A DNA stretch of 64,000 nucleotides from Rebecca billardiae RCC1528 (lineage: Eukaryota; Haptophyta). Of this stretch, positions 43,185-54,070 are shown piece after piece (within the stretch, counting starts at the first letter, position 1; each line of letters opens with the position of its first letter). Position numbers and translations under genes: made by a program. Under the pieces are notes generated by a model that had not been told where the DNA came from, did not search any database, and saw nothing but the letters and a program-made list of their open reading frames with translations. Location of the stretch: the NCBI GenBank assembly GCA_965240325.2, contig OZ251249.1, positions 496,001 through 560,000 of the forward strand, in the 5' to 3' direction.

Positions 43185-43902
43185 GCACCTCGCGGGCGCC
43201 GCGCGCGCCCCGCCGAGACGGTTGTCGCGCCTGCGGGTGGCGCACTCACCGCGGCCGAGCGGGCGCGCGCGATATGCTCGCTGCGCGCGCCGCTGTGGCG
43301 CTGACGCGCACCCGCCGAGAGGAGGCGTTCCAAGCAAGCTGCTGGGTCGAGGCCGGCGGGCACCAGTGGTCTGAACGGGCGTGGGGCCGCGGCTCGCGAG
43401 CGACGGCCGTGCACCAGGCTTGGCTCGGTAGTCCCGGTCGGGTCCGTGACACGATCGGGCCAGACCTCGGAGCGGCCGGCCCGCGGCGCGCCAACTGTCG
43501 CGAGTGCTCCCGTGCTGCCTGGCAGCCGGGGCACGCGCCGTGCAGTCAGTGGCTCCCGCTGTTGCATTACTTGTGCCGTATGTCTGTTACCGCTAGCCTC
43601 GATGGATGATGAGCAGCTTGCGCATAGTCTTCTGAACGAGTCGGTGATGAGACTGTCGAGTCTCGAGGCAGCCACCGAAGTTCTAACTCTAGGCCTAGCG
43701 GCTAGAACTGATAAGGTAGTATGGCCATACTATCACGCCTTAACCAAGTGTGCACGTTAAATCATAGTAAACTGTATGGGTTGAGCTAGCAATATCTGAC
43801 ACTACGCCTGGCCGCGAAAAATTCGATACAGTATCGTTCATTCAAGGGAGGTCCCTTGGTTCATTCGTACAGCGTCCCATCGGCGAAGACGGCCGGCCCG
43901 CG
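43185..43902. other. Intergenic, short palindromes, no clear gene
   Basis: 43603-43760 is less GC-rich and holds several short palindromes (gttcta...tagaac, and atagtatggccatactat). A 50-codon open frame (MDDEQLAHSLLNESVMRLSS...) overlaps them but has no recognisable domain. Confidence 0.4.
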
Positions 43903-46900
43903 GTGGCGATGCAACGGCAGCTCGAGCCAGGTGGCGACGATGGCGCCGCCGCCGGCCCGGTGGCTGAGGCGCCGTCGGCCGCGCCGCTCGTGTGGGAGAT
44001 CGCCAACACACCGCGAGGCGACGGCCCGCCGCCGCGGCTTCCCGTCCCGCGCCCGCGCCCGGCGAGTGGCGGCGGCGCGCGGCGCTCGCCGTCGCCGCCG
44101 CGCGCGCGCGCGTCGACGCCGCCGCCGCGCAGGCCATCGCCGCCCGCGCGTCGGTCGCAGCCGGCGAGCGGCGACGCTCCGGGAAGTTCATCCGCCCACC
44201 GCCCGCCCGCGCCCGGCCCTGCCGCGCCCGCGCCCAGCGGCACGCCCGCCGCAAAGCCGGGCGCCGCCCTGGGGGCCGCTGCCGCCGACGCCGTTGGCAG
44301 CGGCAAGGACACGCGGCAGATGTTCGACAAGCGCACGCTGCGCCGGGACAATGCGGAGTCGTTCGCCGAGGCGATCGCCGCGTGGCGCGAGCAGCAGCCG
44401 CCGGCCCGCGCCGCCGAGCTCGCCGCCGCCGACGCGGCCGAGCGCGGCGCCGGCGCGGGCGTCCCGCGGGCGCGGCGCGCGGCCCAAGGGCGGCACTGGC
44501 TGCGCGTGTTCGTGCGCAAGCGGCCGCTCTTCGAGCACGAGCGCGAGCGCGGCGAGTTTGACGTGATCAGCGTGCCGCGCACCGCGGGCCCCGCGCCCGC
44601 CGAGCCCGCGGAAGCGGGCGCGCCGCCGGTGCCGCCGCGCGCGGCGCCGCCCGGCCGCGGCGTGCCGCGCGCGCCGCGCGCGCTCACCGTGCACCACTGC
44701 CTGCACGAGGCGGACCTGCGCCGCATGTACGTGCGGCACGTGAGCTTCCGTGCGTCTGCCGTGTTCGACGAGGGGTCGACCAACGAGCAGGTCTACGCGC
44801 TCGCGGCGCGCGAGCTCGTCAGCCGGGTGCGCGCGCGCCGCACCCTCGCCCGGGCCGTCTCCGCGCCCTCGGCTCGCGCCGCCGCGCGCTGCTGTGCGCG
44901 CGTGCGCGGTGCCGTGGCGCGGCTGCGCGGCTCGTGGCGCGACCGCTGCCTGCGCGGCGCGTGGTGCCTGCTGGGCGCAGGTGTGCAGCGGCGGCGTCTC
45001 CACGCTCTTTTCCTTCGGGCAGACGGGCAGCGGCAAGACGCACACGTGCAACGCCATCGAGCAGCACGCTGCCCACCAGCTCTTCAACGTGCGGCGCGCC
45101 GCGCACCGCCGCCAGCACGCGGCACCACGTGGCCCCGGCGCACGCGCACGGGCACGTTTGCTCGAGTTCCCGCCTGCGATGCTTACGCCTCGCTCGGCTG
45201 CCGCCGCCCCGCGCCCCGCGCGTCCCGCGCACGCGGCCCCTCCGTCCGCGCTGTGCTGCGCTGTGCTGTGCTGTGCTGCGCTGTGCTGCGCTGCGCTGTG
45301 CTGCGCTGCGCTGCGCCGCGCTGCGCTGCGCTGCGCCGCGCTGCGCTGCGCTGCGCTGCGCTGTGCGCGTGCACCCGCCCCGCGCCACGCCGTGCGCCGT
45401 GCGCCTCGCAGGAGGTCGAGCTCGGGCGCGCAGGGGGCGGGCGCGTGCTGGGCGTGCACGTCAGCTACATCGAGCTGGCCGGCCGCAGCATCACCGACCT
45501 GCTGGCCTCGGCAGAGCAGCCGGGTGCGGGCGGGGCGGAGGGTGCGGGCGGTGTGAGCTTGCTCGATGACCGGGACGGGCGCACGCTGATCGTGGGCGCT
45601 GCCTACCGCACCGTGCGCAGCGCCGCAGAGCTGCTGGCCGCCATCAAGGTGCGCGCACACGCGCACGCACGCGCGCACCCCACGCTGCGCACCGCGCGCT
45701 CGCCTCTCCGCACTCTCTTGCCACGGCCGCTCGGCGCGCCCTCGACGTCGCGCGCCGCCGGCACCGACACGGCACGCGCTCGGTGGTCCCGGTGCGCGCC
45801 CGCCGCCTCGCGCGCGCGCGCCGACGGTCGCGCTCGCAGGTGGGCCGGAGCCGGCGCGCGACGGAGGCGACGGCGGTGAACGCAGTCTCCTCGCGCTCGC
45901 ACGCCGTCGTGCGCATCGTCGTCGAGCGGACCGAGGACGAGGACGAGGGAGAAGGCGGCGGCGGAAGCGGCGCGGCCGATGGCGGCGCGGACGGCGGGGA
46001 TGGCGCCGCCCCCGCCGCCGCCGATGCGGCGGCCGGCCGCCCGCGGCCTCCCGCCGCGCGTGACGCGCGAAAGCCCCCGCCGGCGCGCTTTGGCGCGGCT
46101 CGGGGCCCCGCCGCCGCCGCCGCCGCACGCCGCTCGCCGCAGCGGCCGCGGCCGACGTCCGCCGCCGCGCGCGCCGCGTCGCCCGCGCAGCCCGCGCGCA
46201 CGCCGGGCCGTCGCAAGTCGGCCCCGCTCTCCGGCGTCGCGCCCTCGCGCCACCGCAACGCGCTGCCGCGCGTGAGGGACGGGCAGCTCGTGCTGGTGGA
46301 CTGCGCCGGTGCGCGCTGCGGCCTCTCTGCTGCTGCGCGCCGCCACACGCCCGCGGGCGCGCGCGCGCGTGCCGCCGTGCGCGCGCCCGCCCCCTGTTCG
46401 CCCCGCTGGCGTGCGCCGCTCCGGCCAGCGCGCAGCGCGCCTGGCCTGATGCAAGGGCGGTGCCTGATGCCTGCCGGCTGCTGCCCCCGCCTGGCTGCGC
46501 GCGCGGGGCCGCAGGCACGGAGCGCAAGGAGGACTCGGCGCTGCACACGGCAGAGAGGCGGCGCGAGGTGCGTGTTGCGCCGCGCGCCTGCGTGCCGCCG
46601 GCGGGGCGGCCGCGCCCACCTGCCCACCGGGCGCAGCGCCCACGCACGGCGGCAGCAGCGGCCGTGGTGGCCGCAGCGGCAGCAGCGGCGCTGCCAGTGG
46701 CACACGCACACGCCCGCGCTCTGCTCCGCTGCTCCGCTGCTGCGCGGACCGCAGCGCCGTCCGCGCCTGCGCGCGCGCGAGCCGGAGCGATCGCCGCGCG
46801 GCCCAGCGCGCCCAGTCGTGCGGCTAGCGCGCGCTGCCCGCCCTCAGGCGCGCCTCCCCGCTCCCGCGCGCATGCGCGCGCGCGCAGGGCGCCGAGATCA

Positions 46901-47831
46901 ACGCCTCGCTGCACGCGCTGCGCGAGTGCCTGCGCGCGATCGCCGCGGCGGAGGACGGCGCCGAGGGGCGGCGGGCGAGCTTGGGCGGCGGGCGCGCGCG
47001 CACGCCCCCGCGCGGCGCGGCGCGCAGCGCCACGCCCCCGCGCCGCGGCGGCGACACGCGCGCCGTGCGCGCGCGCACGCCCGAGCGCGCGCGCGCGGGC
47101 AGCGGCGGCGGCCTGCGATTCTACCCGCGCGCGCCGAGCCCGGCGGCGGGCGGCGGCGGCGTGCTGGGCGTGCACGTGCCGTACCGCGGCTCCGTGCTCA
47201 CGCGCGTCCTCGCCGACTCGTTCACGCACGCGCGCGCGGCGGTGTGCGTGCTCGCGACCGTCTCCCCGGGCAGCTCGGACGCGGAGCATTCGCTGCACAC
47301 GCTACAGACGGTCACGGCGATGTGCGCGCTGGACGGGCAGACGACGGAGGCGAAGGAGGAGGTGGGCGCGTCCGGGGCGGGGCTGCCGCCGCCACCGCCC
47401 GCCCACCCGTCGCAGTGGACTCCGGACGAGCTGCGCGAGTGGCTCGAGACCGTCGCGGCCGGGCGGTGCGCGCCGCGCGCGCATGCGGCGCACGCGCGCA
47501 CGCACCGCGCGCGCGCGGTATGCGCGCCGCGCGGCGAGGGCCGCCCCGAGACGCCTGGCTGACCCGTGCGTGCGAGCGTGTATGCACGCTGCCCCTGTGC
47601 GCGCCCCGCAGCTTCGCCCGCCACGCCGCGTCGCTCCCGTCCTCGCTGGACGGCAAGATCCTCACGCGCATGCCCGCGGCGCACTTCTCCTTCCGGCTGT
47701 GCGGCGGGGACAAGCGCGCGGGCGACGCGGTGTTCCGCGCGCTGAAGGCGGAGATCGAGCGCGTGAATGAGCTCAAGGCGGCGTACCAGGAGCAGATGCG
47801 CGACCAACGCCACGCGCGTGGCCGCGCGTAG
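43903..47831 (+). CDS. Kinesin-13 family motor with C-terminal SAM domain, 7 exons
   Basis: Exons 43903-44826, 44981-45088, 45412-45648, 45840-46308, 46515-46567, 46888-47465 and 47612-47831 give 862 aa. A Pro/Ala-rich N-terminus precedes the motor. The motor opens with the kinesin-13 signature VFVRKRPL...FDVISVP near residue 200, then the P-loop GQTGSGKTHT (321-330), switch I NAVSSRSHAVVRI and switch II LVDCAGTER, split by an intron. The helix GAEINASLHALRECLRAI follows. Loops inside the motor are enlarged with Ala/Gly/Arg stretches. The end (WTPDELREWLETV...SSLDGKILTRM) is a SAM domain, as in KIF24, where it is N-terminal. Kinesin-13s depolymerise microtubule ends and control flagellar length and spindles. 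Family call strong; exact orthology open. Confidence 0.88.
45251..45362 (+). repeat. (ctgyg)n minisatellite in kinesin intron 2
   Basis: About 110 bp of alternating ctgtg and ctgcg pentamers fill the middle of a 323-nt intron. This creates long antisense Ala/Gln-rich open frames (AAQRSAAQRS-type) that are not genes. Confidence 0.9.
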
Positions 47832-48202
47832 GCAGCCCGGGGCGGCCGTCAGACCACGGCCGAGGCCGCCATTGCCATTAGCCGCTCTCGATTTACGAGC
47901 TGCGTAGTGAAATGATACGCGTCGTAAATCTTTCGTCTCTTTCGTCAGCGCACTTTCCGGCGGCCGCACCGGGCCGGTAGGCCGTGCTCAAAATTCGCGC
48001 CCGGACTCTCATCACGCGGTCGTCGACGTCCGAAATCATGCTCGGAAAGCGCGTCGGCGGTCGTCATCTTGATCTCAGATCGGAGGAGGCTTGCCGCGGC
48101 GGGCTGTTCAGCTTTGGGCAGTGGCAGCTCCAGCGAGCAAGAGGCCCGCCCCGCCCGCGGCGAGCTCCCGGCCCTTCCCGAGCCGCGCACGCGCCGCGCG
48201 CG

Positions 48203-50082
48203 ATGGGTTGCGGCACGAGCAAGCCGCCCGCCTCGGCCGAGCTGGCCGACAACGCCAAGCCCGACGACACCGAGGCCGCGCTGCCCGCCGACCAGCAGCG
48301 GAGCGACGCGCCAGAGGACCCGTTTGCGCCGACGCTCTCGGACGCGGAGAAGCGGCTGGTGGACGTGCAGCCGCGGCTGGAGTCCGCGGAGGTGGTGGAC
48401 CCGGCGTTCCGGACCAACTGGGCCGAGGGCATCCCGCCGCCCACCGCCGGGCCCGACCCCACCGCCTCCGCGCTCGTGCGCGGCCTCGCGTCCATCTCAA
48501 ACACCACGCCCTCGTACGCGCGGCTGAAGCGGCTGCACGACAACGTGCTCGCGCTGCTCATCTTCGCGCTGGACATCCGGCTGTGCGTGGAGGTACTCTT
48601 CGAGGGCTCCGGCGACTTCGCCTTCGACACGATCTGCGCCCTCCTGCTTGGCGCGACGCTGCAGTGGTGGTGGACCGGAGAGTACATGGGCAGCTGGACG
48701 ACGCTTGGCTACACCACGGGCTGGGAGATGGTCGGGCAGGTGCGCGCGCGGAGGGGGCGCGCGCGCGCGGCGGGCGCGCGGGCGAGGGCGTGCGCGCGGG
48801 GGGGGGGGGGCTGCTCGGCCACGTGGGCGCGGCCACGCACCGCGCGCGCGGCTGGCACCCGCGCTGCACCCGTCGCCCCGTGTGGGCATGTGGGGGCGGC
48901 TGGCTGACTGCCTGACTGACTGGCTGACTGCGTGACTGACTGGCTGACTGACTGACTGCCGCTGCATGGGCGCCGCTGCTGCGTGCGTGTGCCCGCAGAT
49001 GCTCGTGTACGGGCCGTTCGGCATCCCGTTCCTCGACCTGATCTGCCTGCTGCACACGCTCAACCTCGCGCACCACCTCAACCGCCTCCCCTCTCCGGAC
49101 TTCTTCAAGCTGCCCACGCTGCCCACGCTCGAGGGGCGCGGCTTCTTCGGCTCGTACCCGCCGTCGAGGCTGATGGCGCTCGCGCTGGGCGAGTGCGTGC
49201 CCGTGCTCGTGCTGCGGCTGTGGATGCCGATCAAGTCGTGGTTCAAGGCGGGGGGCGTCACGCACGACTACGACGTGGCGGACTGGCTCGCGCTCGCGCT
49301 GCAGCTCTACTGCGTGCTGCTGTGCGCGTATCGCATCTTCCGCGGCTCGCTGGCGGCGCAGCTCTCGCCGCTCGAGTACTTCCAGCTGGGCGTGTACGAC
49401 ATGGGCGCGCGCATCCCCGTGCTCGCCTTCCACACCAACACGCTCAGCACGTACGAGCTTGCGTACCAGCCGCCCGCGGCCAAGCGCCGCGTGCTCGCGC
49501 TCGCGATCGCGCCCAACCGCTCGCTCGTCTCCGTGCGGCTCGCGGGCACCAAGATGGGCTCGGAGGAGGCGGAGCAGCTGGCCGTGCTGGTCGTGGGCAG
49601 CACCACGCTGCGCGAGCTCGACGTGTCCGACTGCATCGTGGACGAGCGCGGCGCCCTCGCCATCAACGAGGCGCTCAAGGCGAACTACACGCTCGAGGTG
49701 CTCTCGCTCAAGTGCGTGCACGACACGCCACGCGCGCACGCCACGCCACGCGCACACGCGACGCGACGCGACGCGACGCGACGCGACGCGACGCGACGCG
49801 ACGCCACGCGACGCGACGCCACGCCACGCGACGCGACGCGACGCGACGTGATGCGCGCGCTCACGCGGCCCCATGGCGCGCGCGCTGCGCTGCACTCCTC
49901 CGTCCACCAGGGACAACGACATCACCGAGCCGACCAAGGCCATCCTGCGCGACACGTGGGCGCACGCGTCCAAGCCCGCGCCCAAGGGTCTGGTCAAGCT
50001 GCAGATCAAAAAGGCGGCCACCGAGGGCGACAGCGAGCACGCGAGCGCAAACGAGCGGCCGCAGGAAAACCTGCTGCTCTGA
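48203..50082 (+). CDS. Acylation-type membrane protein with LRR tail, 3 exons
   Basis: Exons 48203-48739, 48999-49711 and 49911-50082 give 473 aa. The N-terminus MGCGTSKPP is a strong N-myristoylation/S-palmitoylation signal (Gly2, Cys3). Hydrophobic segments follow: NVLALLIFALDIRLCVEVLF, AFDTICALLLGATLQWW, YGPFGIPFLDLICLLHTL, LGECVPVLVLRLW and LALALQLYCVLLCAYRIF. This arrangement is loosely like XK-type membrane proteins, a weak resemblance. From ~340 come RNI-type LRRs (LVSVRLAGTKMGSEEAEQL, LRELDVSDCIVDERGAL, then LEVLSLKDNDI across the last intron). The C-terminus is polar. Function unknown. The frame joins are exact, so the structure is reliable. Confidence 0.72.
48902..48958 (+). repeat. 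(gactgactggct)n in intron 1
   Basis: Imperfect 12-bp units (gactgactggctgactg) fill the 3' part of a 259-nt intron whose 5' part has a run of ten G. Confidence 0.85.
49757..49848 (+). repeat. (acgcg)n pentanucleotide repeat in intron 2
   Basis: About 90 bp of acgcg units with occasional acgcc. It produces a spurious DATRRDATRRD-type frame on the plus strand. Confidence 0.9.
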
Positions 50083-51441
50083 CCCTGACCCTCACCCTAA
50101 CCTAGGCCGCAGGAACGCCTGCTGCTCTGACGCGCCGCTCTGACGCGCCACGCCGTGCGTCCTCGCGCCCGGGCTGGGCGCGCTCGGCAGCGGCCTGTCG
50201 CCGAGGCCGCGCCGCCCGACGTCGACGAGCGGCGAGGCCCGAGGATGGCCACCGGCTCGTCGCGTTGCAGGGCTCCATGACGTGCCGTGCACGCTCGAAC
50301 GCGATCCGCTCTGTGGCGCGCTGTGCGGCTGCCGTGCCGGCGCCCCGCGGGCCACTGCCGGCGCCTCCGCACACGACGACGCCGAAGCGCACGCGGCAGC
50401 GGCGATAGAATCGGATGATCGGCTGATGTGCTGCAATGTGCTGCTGATGGCGCACGGCCGCACGCACGCCGCCGGACGGGGGCGGAGCAGCTCTCCGCCC
50501 GCGTGCCGCATCATCAGAAGTGGCCACTGCTGCTTGCTGTCCGCTGCCGCGTCGTCATTCGAGGCCTCGCATGGCGCAGTGGTGGCGACGGCGCGGCCCG
50601 TGTATTGCCTATTGAGTATTGGGCAATTGGCGCTCTCGGCCCTGCGGCCGCCGCGCGGCCGCGCGGCCGCGCGACGGAGCGTGATCGCAGGCTGCTGCTA
50701 CCTGCACTGCTACGTCTCTTCCGCCGGCGCGCGCGTTTTTGATGGCGCGCGCAGTGCAGCGCTATAGCAGGCCTATATATGTATACTCATAGCAATAACC
50801 GGCGCTGCCGATATCAGATGAGTGACTACGGTCGATATGAGTATGACGGCACGGCCGGCGCCGGAGCAGACTGAGTCTGACGAGACCGGCGCCTGATCAT
50901 CTGACTCTGAGGCAGTGACTCTGACAGTCGTCTCTGCTGATGACCGTCTGACGAGTCTCAGTCTGACTGATGAATCAGCACTGTCGATCGCGGCATCATC
51001 ATACATGACATCGTCATCATCATGCGCGCTACTACGTATACGCATCAGCATCATCATCATCAGTCTGATTATGACTGCTGCCGATGATGCTGTCGACGTA
51101 CGGAATATAGCCCGAATATAGGCGTACGCGCGCGACTACAATAACACGACGACCGTGGCGCCGGTGCCGATCTGCCCAGGCGGACGTGACGATCACGACG
51201 CCGAGCTGCTTGGCCTTGATGCGCCGGGCGGTCACCAGACACCATGCATTACGCCGTACGCGCGACGCAATACGCATGCGCGTTCCTTATGCGCGCCGTC
51301 TGTATCACCATATCGCGTTGTGAATTTTGAGTGATGTTTGCTTGCGCGCTGCGGACCGGCGGCGCCGGCGCGGCATCCGAGGGCGGTGCCGCCGAGCCAT
51401 GCCGTCGCGAGGCGCCCCTCGCGCCCAGCGCCCCGCGCCGC
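50083..51441. other. Intergenic with telomere-like motif, no gene seen
   Basis: Immediately after the stop lie ccctgaccctcaccctaacc (telomere-like CCCTAA variants) and a repeat of the end of the preceding gene (gccgcagga...cctgctgctctga). 50760-51300 is less GC-rich with many tca/atc words (catcatcatcat) and no gene. Confidence 0.5.
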
Positions 51442-52676
51442 TCAGCGCAGCACGAGGCTGCGGCCGCGCGCCGCGCTCTGCACGACGCGCTCAAAGGTGC
51501 CCATCACCTCGGCCGCGCGCCGCCCCTCGTCGGTGCCGTACGCGGGCAGGGCGGAGAGCGCCTCGTTCGCGCTCCTGGCCGCCATGTTCTGCAGCAGGCC
51601 GAGCGAGAGGGCCGGCGTGATCGACGGCGCGGGGTGCATGCACGTGAAGCCGTCCGCCAGGTCGAGCCGGAAGCGGAAGCCGCGCAGCACCGGCTGCAGC
51701 CGCACCACAAAGCCGCTCTCGGGGCTGTCCAGCGCCTCCGCTGCGGCCAGCAGCTCGCGATTCATCGCGATCGCGTACTCGTCCGCGCCGTCGACCGAGT
51801 TGGAGGCGCCGCCGGAGAGCGTTCGCTGCCACGTGGTCATCTGGAACTTGCACCATCGCGACTGCTCGTGCACGCTGCGGGCGCGGAGGGGGCGGGGGGA
51901 GGGCAGGGGGCGGGGCGCTCAGCCGGGCCGGGGTCGCGCGCGCAGCGTGCGCCGGGCGCGGTCGGCGCGCGCGCGCACCGAGTGAGCGAGGAGGGGTGCT
52001 CGGAGAAGGCGAGGATGTTGACGTATGTCCGGCCGGGCATGTCGGCGCGCAGCTTCTCCAGCGCGCGGCGCAGCTCCTCCCCCTGCTTGCGCGCGTTGCG
52101 CGGCGTCCAGAACTGATCGCCCCACGAGGCGAGTACGGTGAGCACCTTCCACCCCTCCTGCACGGCGGGCGGGTAGCGCGTGCGCACCCACTGGCAGAGG
52201 TCGACGGCCTGCTGCAGCAGCGTGTTCGGGTGCGCCCGCTGACCCGGCTCGCCGTCCGTCGGCAGCGTCGCGCCGTCCACCGCCGCGTTGAGGCCGCACT
52301 CGCGCGGCTTGACGACGCACGGCTCGCGCATCGGCGTCATCCCTGAGGACACGCCGGCGAGGGCCGGGTTGTAGCGGCGCAGGAGCGTGGCGAGCGTCTC
52401 GACGGGGCGCGCTCCCGGCGCGACGATCCCGTCGCCCGTCGTCCACGCGCCGCCGCGATAGTCGTTCGACACTTTCTGCAGCTCGAACGGGCGCGAGTAG
52501 CCGGGCGCGTTGAAGCCCGTCATCCACGAGTCGCCCATCGCCATCACGGCGACGACGTCGGTGGCGTTGACGCCGGCGAAGGGCTTGCGCGTCTGCACCA
52601 TCTTGCTCGGGCCGAGGCCCTCAACCACCCCTGTCGTCGCCAGGTACGTCGCGATGGCGAGCATCGCGTGCGACAT
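51442..52676 (-). CDS. GDSL-type phospholipase-B-like hydrolase
   Basis: Exons 52676-51979 and 51874-51442 give about 376 aa. The fold matches the phospholipase B1/SGNH lipase family. DVVAVMAMGDSWMTGF holds the nucleophile Ser50 (GDSW instead of GDSL). It is followed by YRGGAWTTGDG, LATLLRRYNPALAGVSSG, the block AVQEGWKVLTVLASWGDQFW where the family's GGND would be, and DGFTCMHPAPSITPA with the likely catalytic Asp/His. The usual Asn of block III is replaced by Asp-containing SWGD, so oxyanion geometry may differ. The first 20 residues are mildly hydrophobic and could be a signal peptide. The frame is open upstream to a tag near 52782, so a 5' exon may exist. It probably cleaves acyl esters of phospholipids; substrate is inference. 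Confidence 0.72.
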
Positions 52677-52882
52677 CGACGACGCGTCCTCCCCCTGCTG
52701 GCGCACGGGCGTCGCGATGCGCACCAGGCAGAGGTCCAGCAGATACGCGCGCTGGAGCAGTTCGGTACTTGGCAGCGCCTATTAGCAGGCCTATTAGGGC
52801 GGGTAGTTTGCGCCGCCTCAACTGCTCCGGCCGCGTCAATCTGAAGCCTCACTTACGTCCAGCTCGCCCGGCACGGAATACG
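52677..52882. promoter_or_regulatory. Short divergent region (GDSL hydrolase / tautomerase)
   Basis: Only 206 bp separate the chosen start codons. It includes a tandem cctattag direct repeat (52778-52796). It is either a very compact bidirectional promoter or part of the hydrolase's 5' exon. Confidence 0.35.
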
Positions 52883-53209
52883 ATGCCGCTCGTCAAGATC
52901 TACGCGCTGCGCGGCACGACGCTGCCGCTGAGCTCGCTGCAGCGCGCGCTGTGCGAGGTGTGGGGCACGAAGCCGATCACGACCAAGCTGATGCTCAGCC
53001 ACGTGGAGGACTGGACCTCCGTCGAGGGCGAGCAGGTGTACGTCGACATCCGCGCCAAGGCGACGCCTGACCGCACGCGCGAGGCGGTGATGGAGAACAT
53101 GGAGCGCGTGCAGGGCGTGTTCGCGCAGCACGGCTTCGTCGCAAACGTCAGGCTCGAGACGTATGAGGCGGGAAGCTACTTCCACAGGCCCCCAGCGCCG
53201 AAGCAGTGA
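52883..53209 (+). CDS. Tautomerase-superfamily (4-OT/MIF-like) protein
   Basis: A single-exon 108-aa protein starting MPLVKIYALRGTTLPLSS. A Pro directly after Met is the hallmark of the tautomerase superfamily, where the exposed N-terminal proline is the catalytic base. The body has the expected beta-alpha-beta pattern (LQRALCEVWGTKPITTKLML, EGEQVYVDIRAKATPDRTRE) in a bacterial 4-oxalocrotonate-tautomerase-like length. The substrate cannot be told. The start is decided by the Pro2 rule; upstream in-frame residues lack similarity. Absence of introns would fit acquisition from bacteria, but its GC and codon use match the neighbours. Confidence 0.65.
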   Translation: MPLVKIYALRGTTLPLSSLQRALCEVWGTKPITTKLMLSHVEDWTSVEGEQVYVDIRAKATPDRTREAVMENMERVQGVFAQHGFVANVRLETYEAGSYFHRPPAPKQ

Positions 53210-53543
53210 GCAGGCCTGCGGCCGCTGCCCTCACCCCGAACTGCCGCGAAGCAGTCGGACCATAGCTGCAGGTGCATGCATGCGGTGGATCCGCTTGCAG
53301 TACGGCCCGTCAATTTAAGAGGCCTCAGGCGGAACCAGACGACGGGTCGTCGGCTTCCGAGCAGTCGGCCGCACAGTGCCCGGTCACTTGATGACGACGT
53401 CTGGACCGGTGTCAACCCGCTGCGATCCGGCCTGGTGAGTTATGACATTCAACTTATCAGTAACTGCTGAATATACTACGGTATTTATATATTCCGATAA
53501 GTCCGCGGCAGGCAGGCGCCGATACTACCGCCGGCGTTATATA

Positions 53544-53864
53544 TTAACGACGTGGTATGCAACGGGCAGGCGTCACTAGTCAGCAAGCTGTAGCAGCAGA
53601 TCGAGCAGCAGAGACAAACACCAGGATCAGCGCTCCTCCGGCCGTCGTCCCCCCGCCCCCCTCGTAGTCGCCCATCACTCCATCGCCGAGCGGAAGCTCG
53701 ACGCACCGTCTGGCGTCGACGCGCGCGCGCCACCGCGGTGGTCGCGGTGCCACGCGTCGTCAGCCGTCGTCTCGAAGTAGCTAGTCGTCGTATGCAGCGC
53801 CCCCGCGGGCGCGTGCCGCCCCGGGCGCACGTGCGCCATGCGCGCGCGCGGGGCGATGAGCATC
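53544..53864 (-). mobile_element. Second, more truncated copy of the retroelement fragment
   Basis: It is collinear with 22461-22764 and about 93% identical by eye, with several 1-5 bp indels that break the reading frame (for example an inserted tagct near 53780). It shares the exact 3' junction ttaacgacgtgg next to tatata, and is cut off at its 5' side at catc, where a (ctatatat)n array begins. Different 5' truncation points with one common 3' end is the signature of target-primed reverse transcription. Confidence 0.75.
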
Positions 53865-53920
53865 TATATAGATATCTATATATCTATATATCTATATATC
53901 TATATATCTATACATATATC
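53865..53920. repeat. (ctatatat)n array
   Basis: About seven 8-bp units abut the truncated end of the retroelement copy. Confidence 0.9.
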
Positions 53921-53997
53921 AATGATGATGAATAATAAGTCTAAGACTTGAGTAGAGTAAGGTAGGCGGTGGGCGCCCGGAGTAAGGTAAGGTAGGT

Positions 53998-54070
53998 GAG
54001 CGCAGTACGGGGGGGCGCAGTAGGGGGGCGCAGTAGGTGGGCACAGTACTGGTGGGCGCAGTACGGGTAG
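53998..54070. repeat. G-rich (gcgcagtacggg)n minisatellite
   Basis: Imperfect 12-16 bp units (gcgcagtacgggggg, gcgcagtaggtgg, gcgcagtacgggtag). It is followed at 54130-54205 by gagcagcaggtgg-type units. No gene is seen between 53921 and 54651. Confidence 0.8.

Noticed and set aside
45183-45388. Ala-Gln-Arg-Ser repeat proteins (SAAQRSAAQ) on the minus strand
   Set aside because: They derive from the ctgyg intronic minisatellite.
44188-47298. A 1,036-codon minus-strand frame across the kinesin gene
   Set aside because: It runs through the kinesin's introns, including the (ctgyg)n minisatellite, and encodes Arg/Ala-rich noise. The plus strand holds all kinesin motifs.
50083-50105. A chromosome end or real telomere
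   Set aside because: Only three or four degenerate units, inside gene-bearing sequence that continues for 14 kb.
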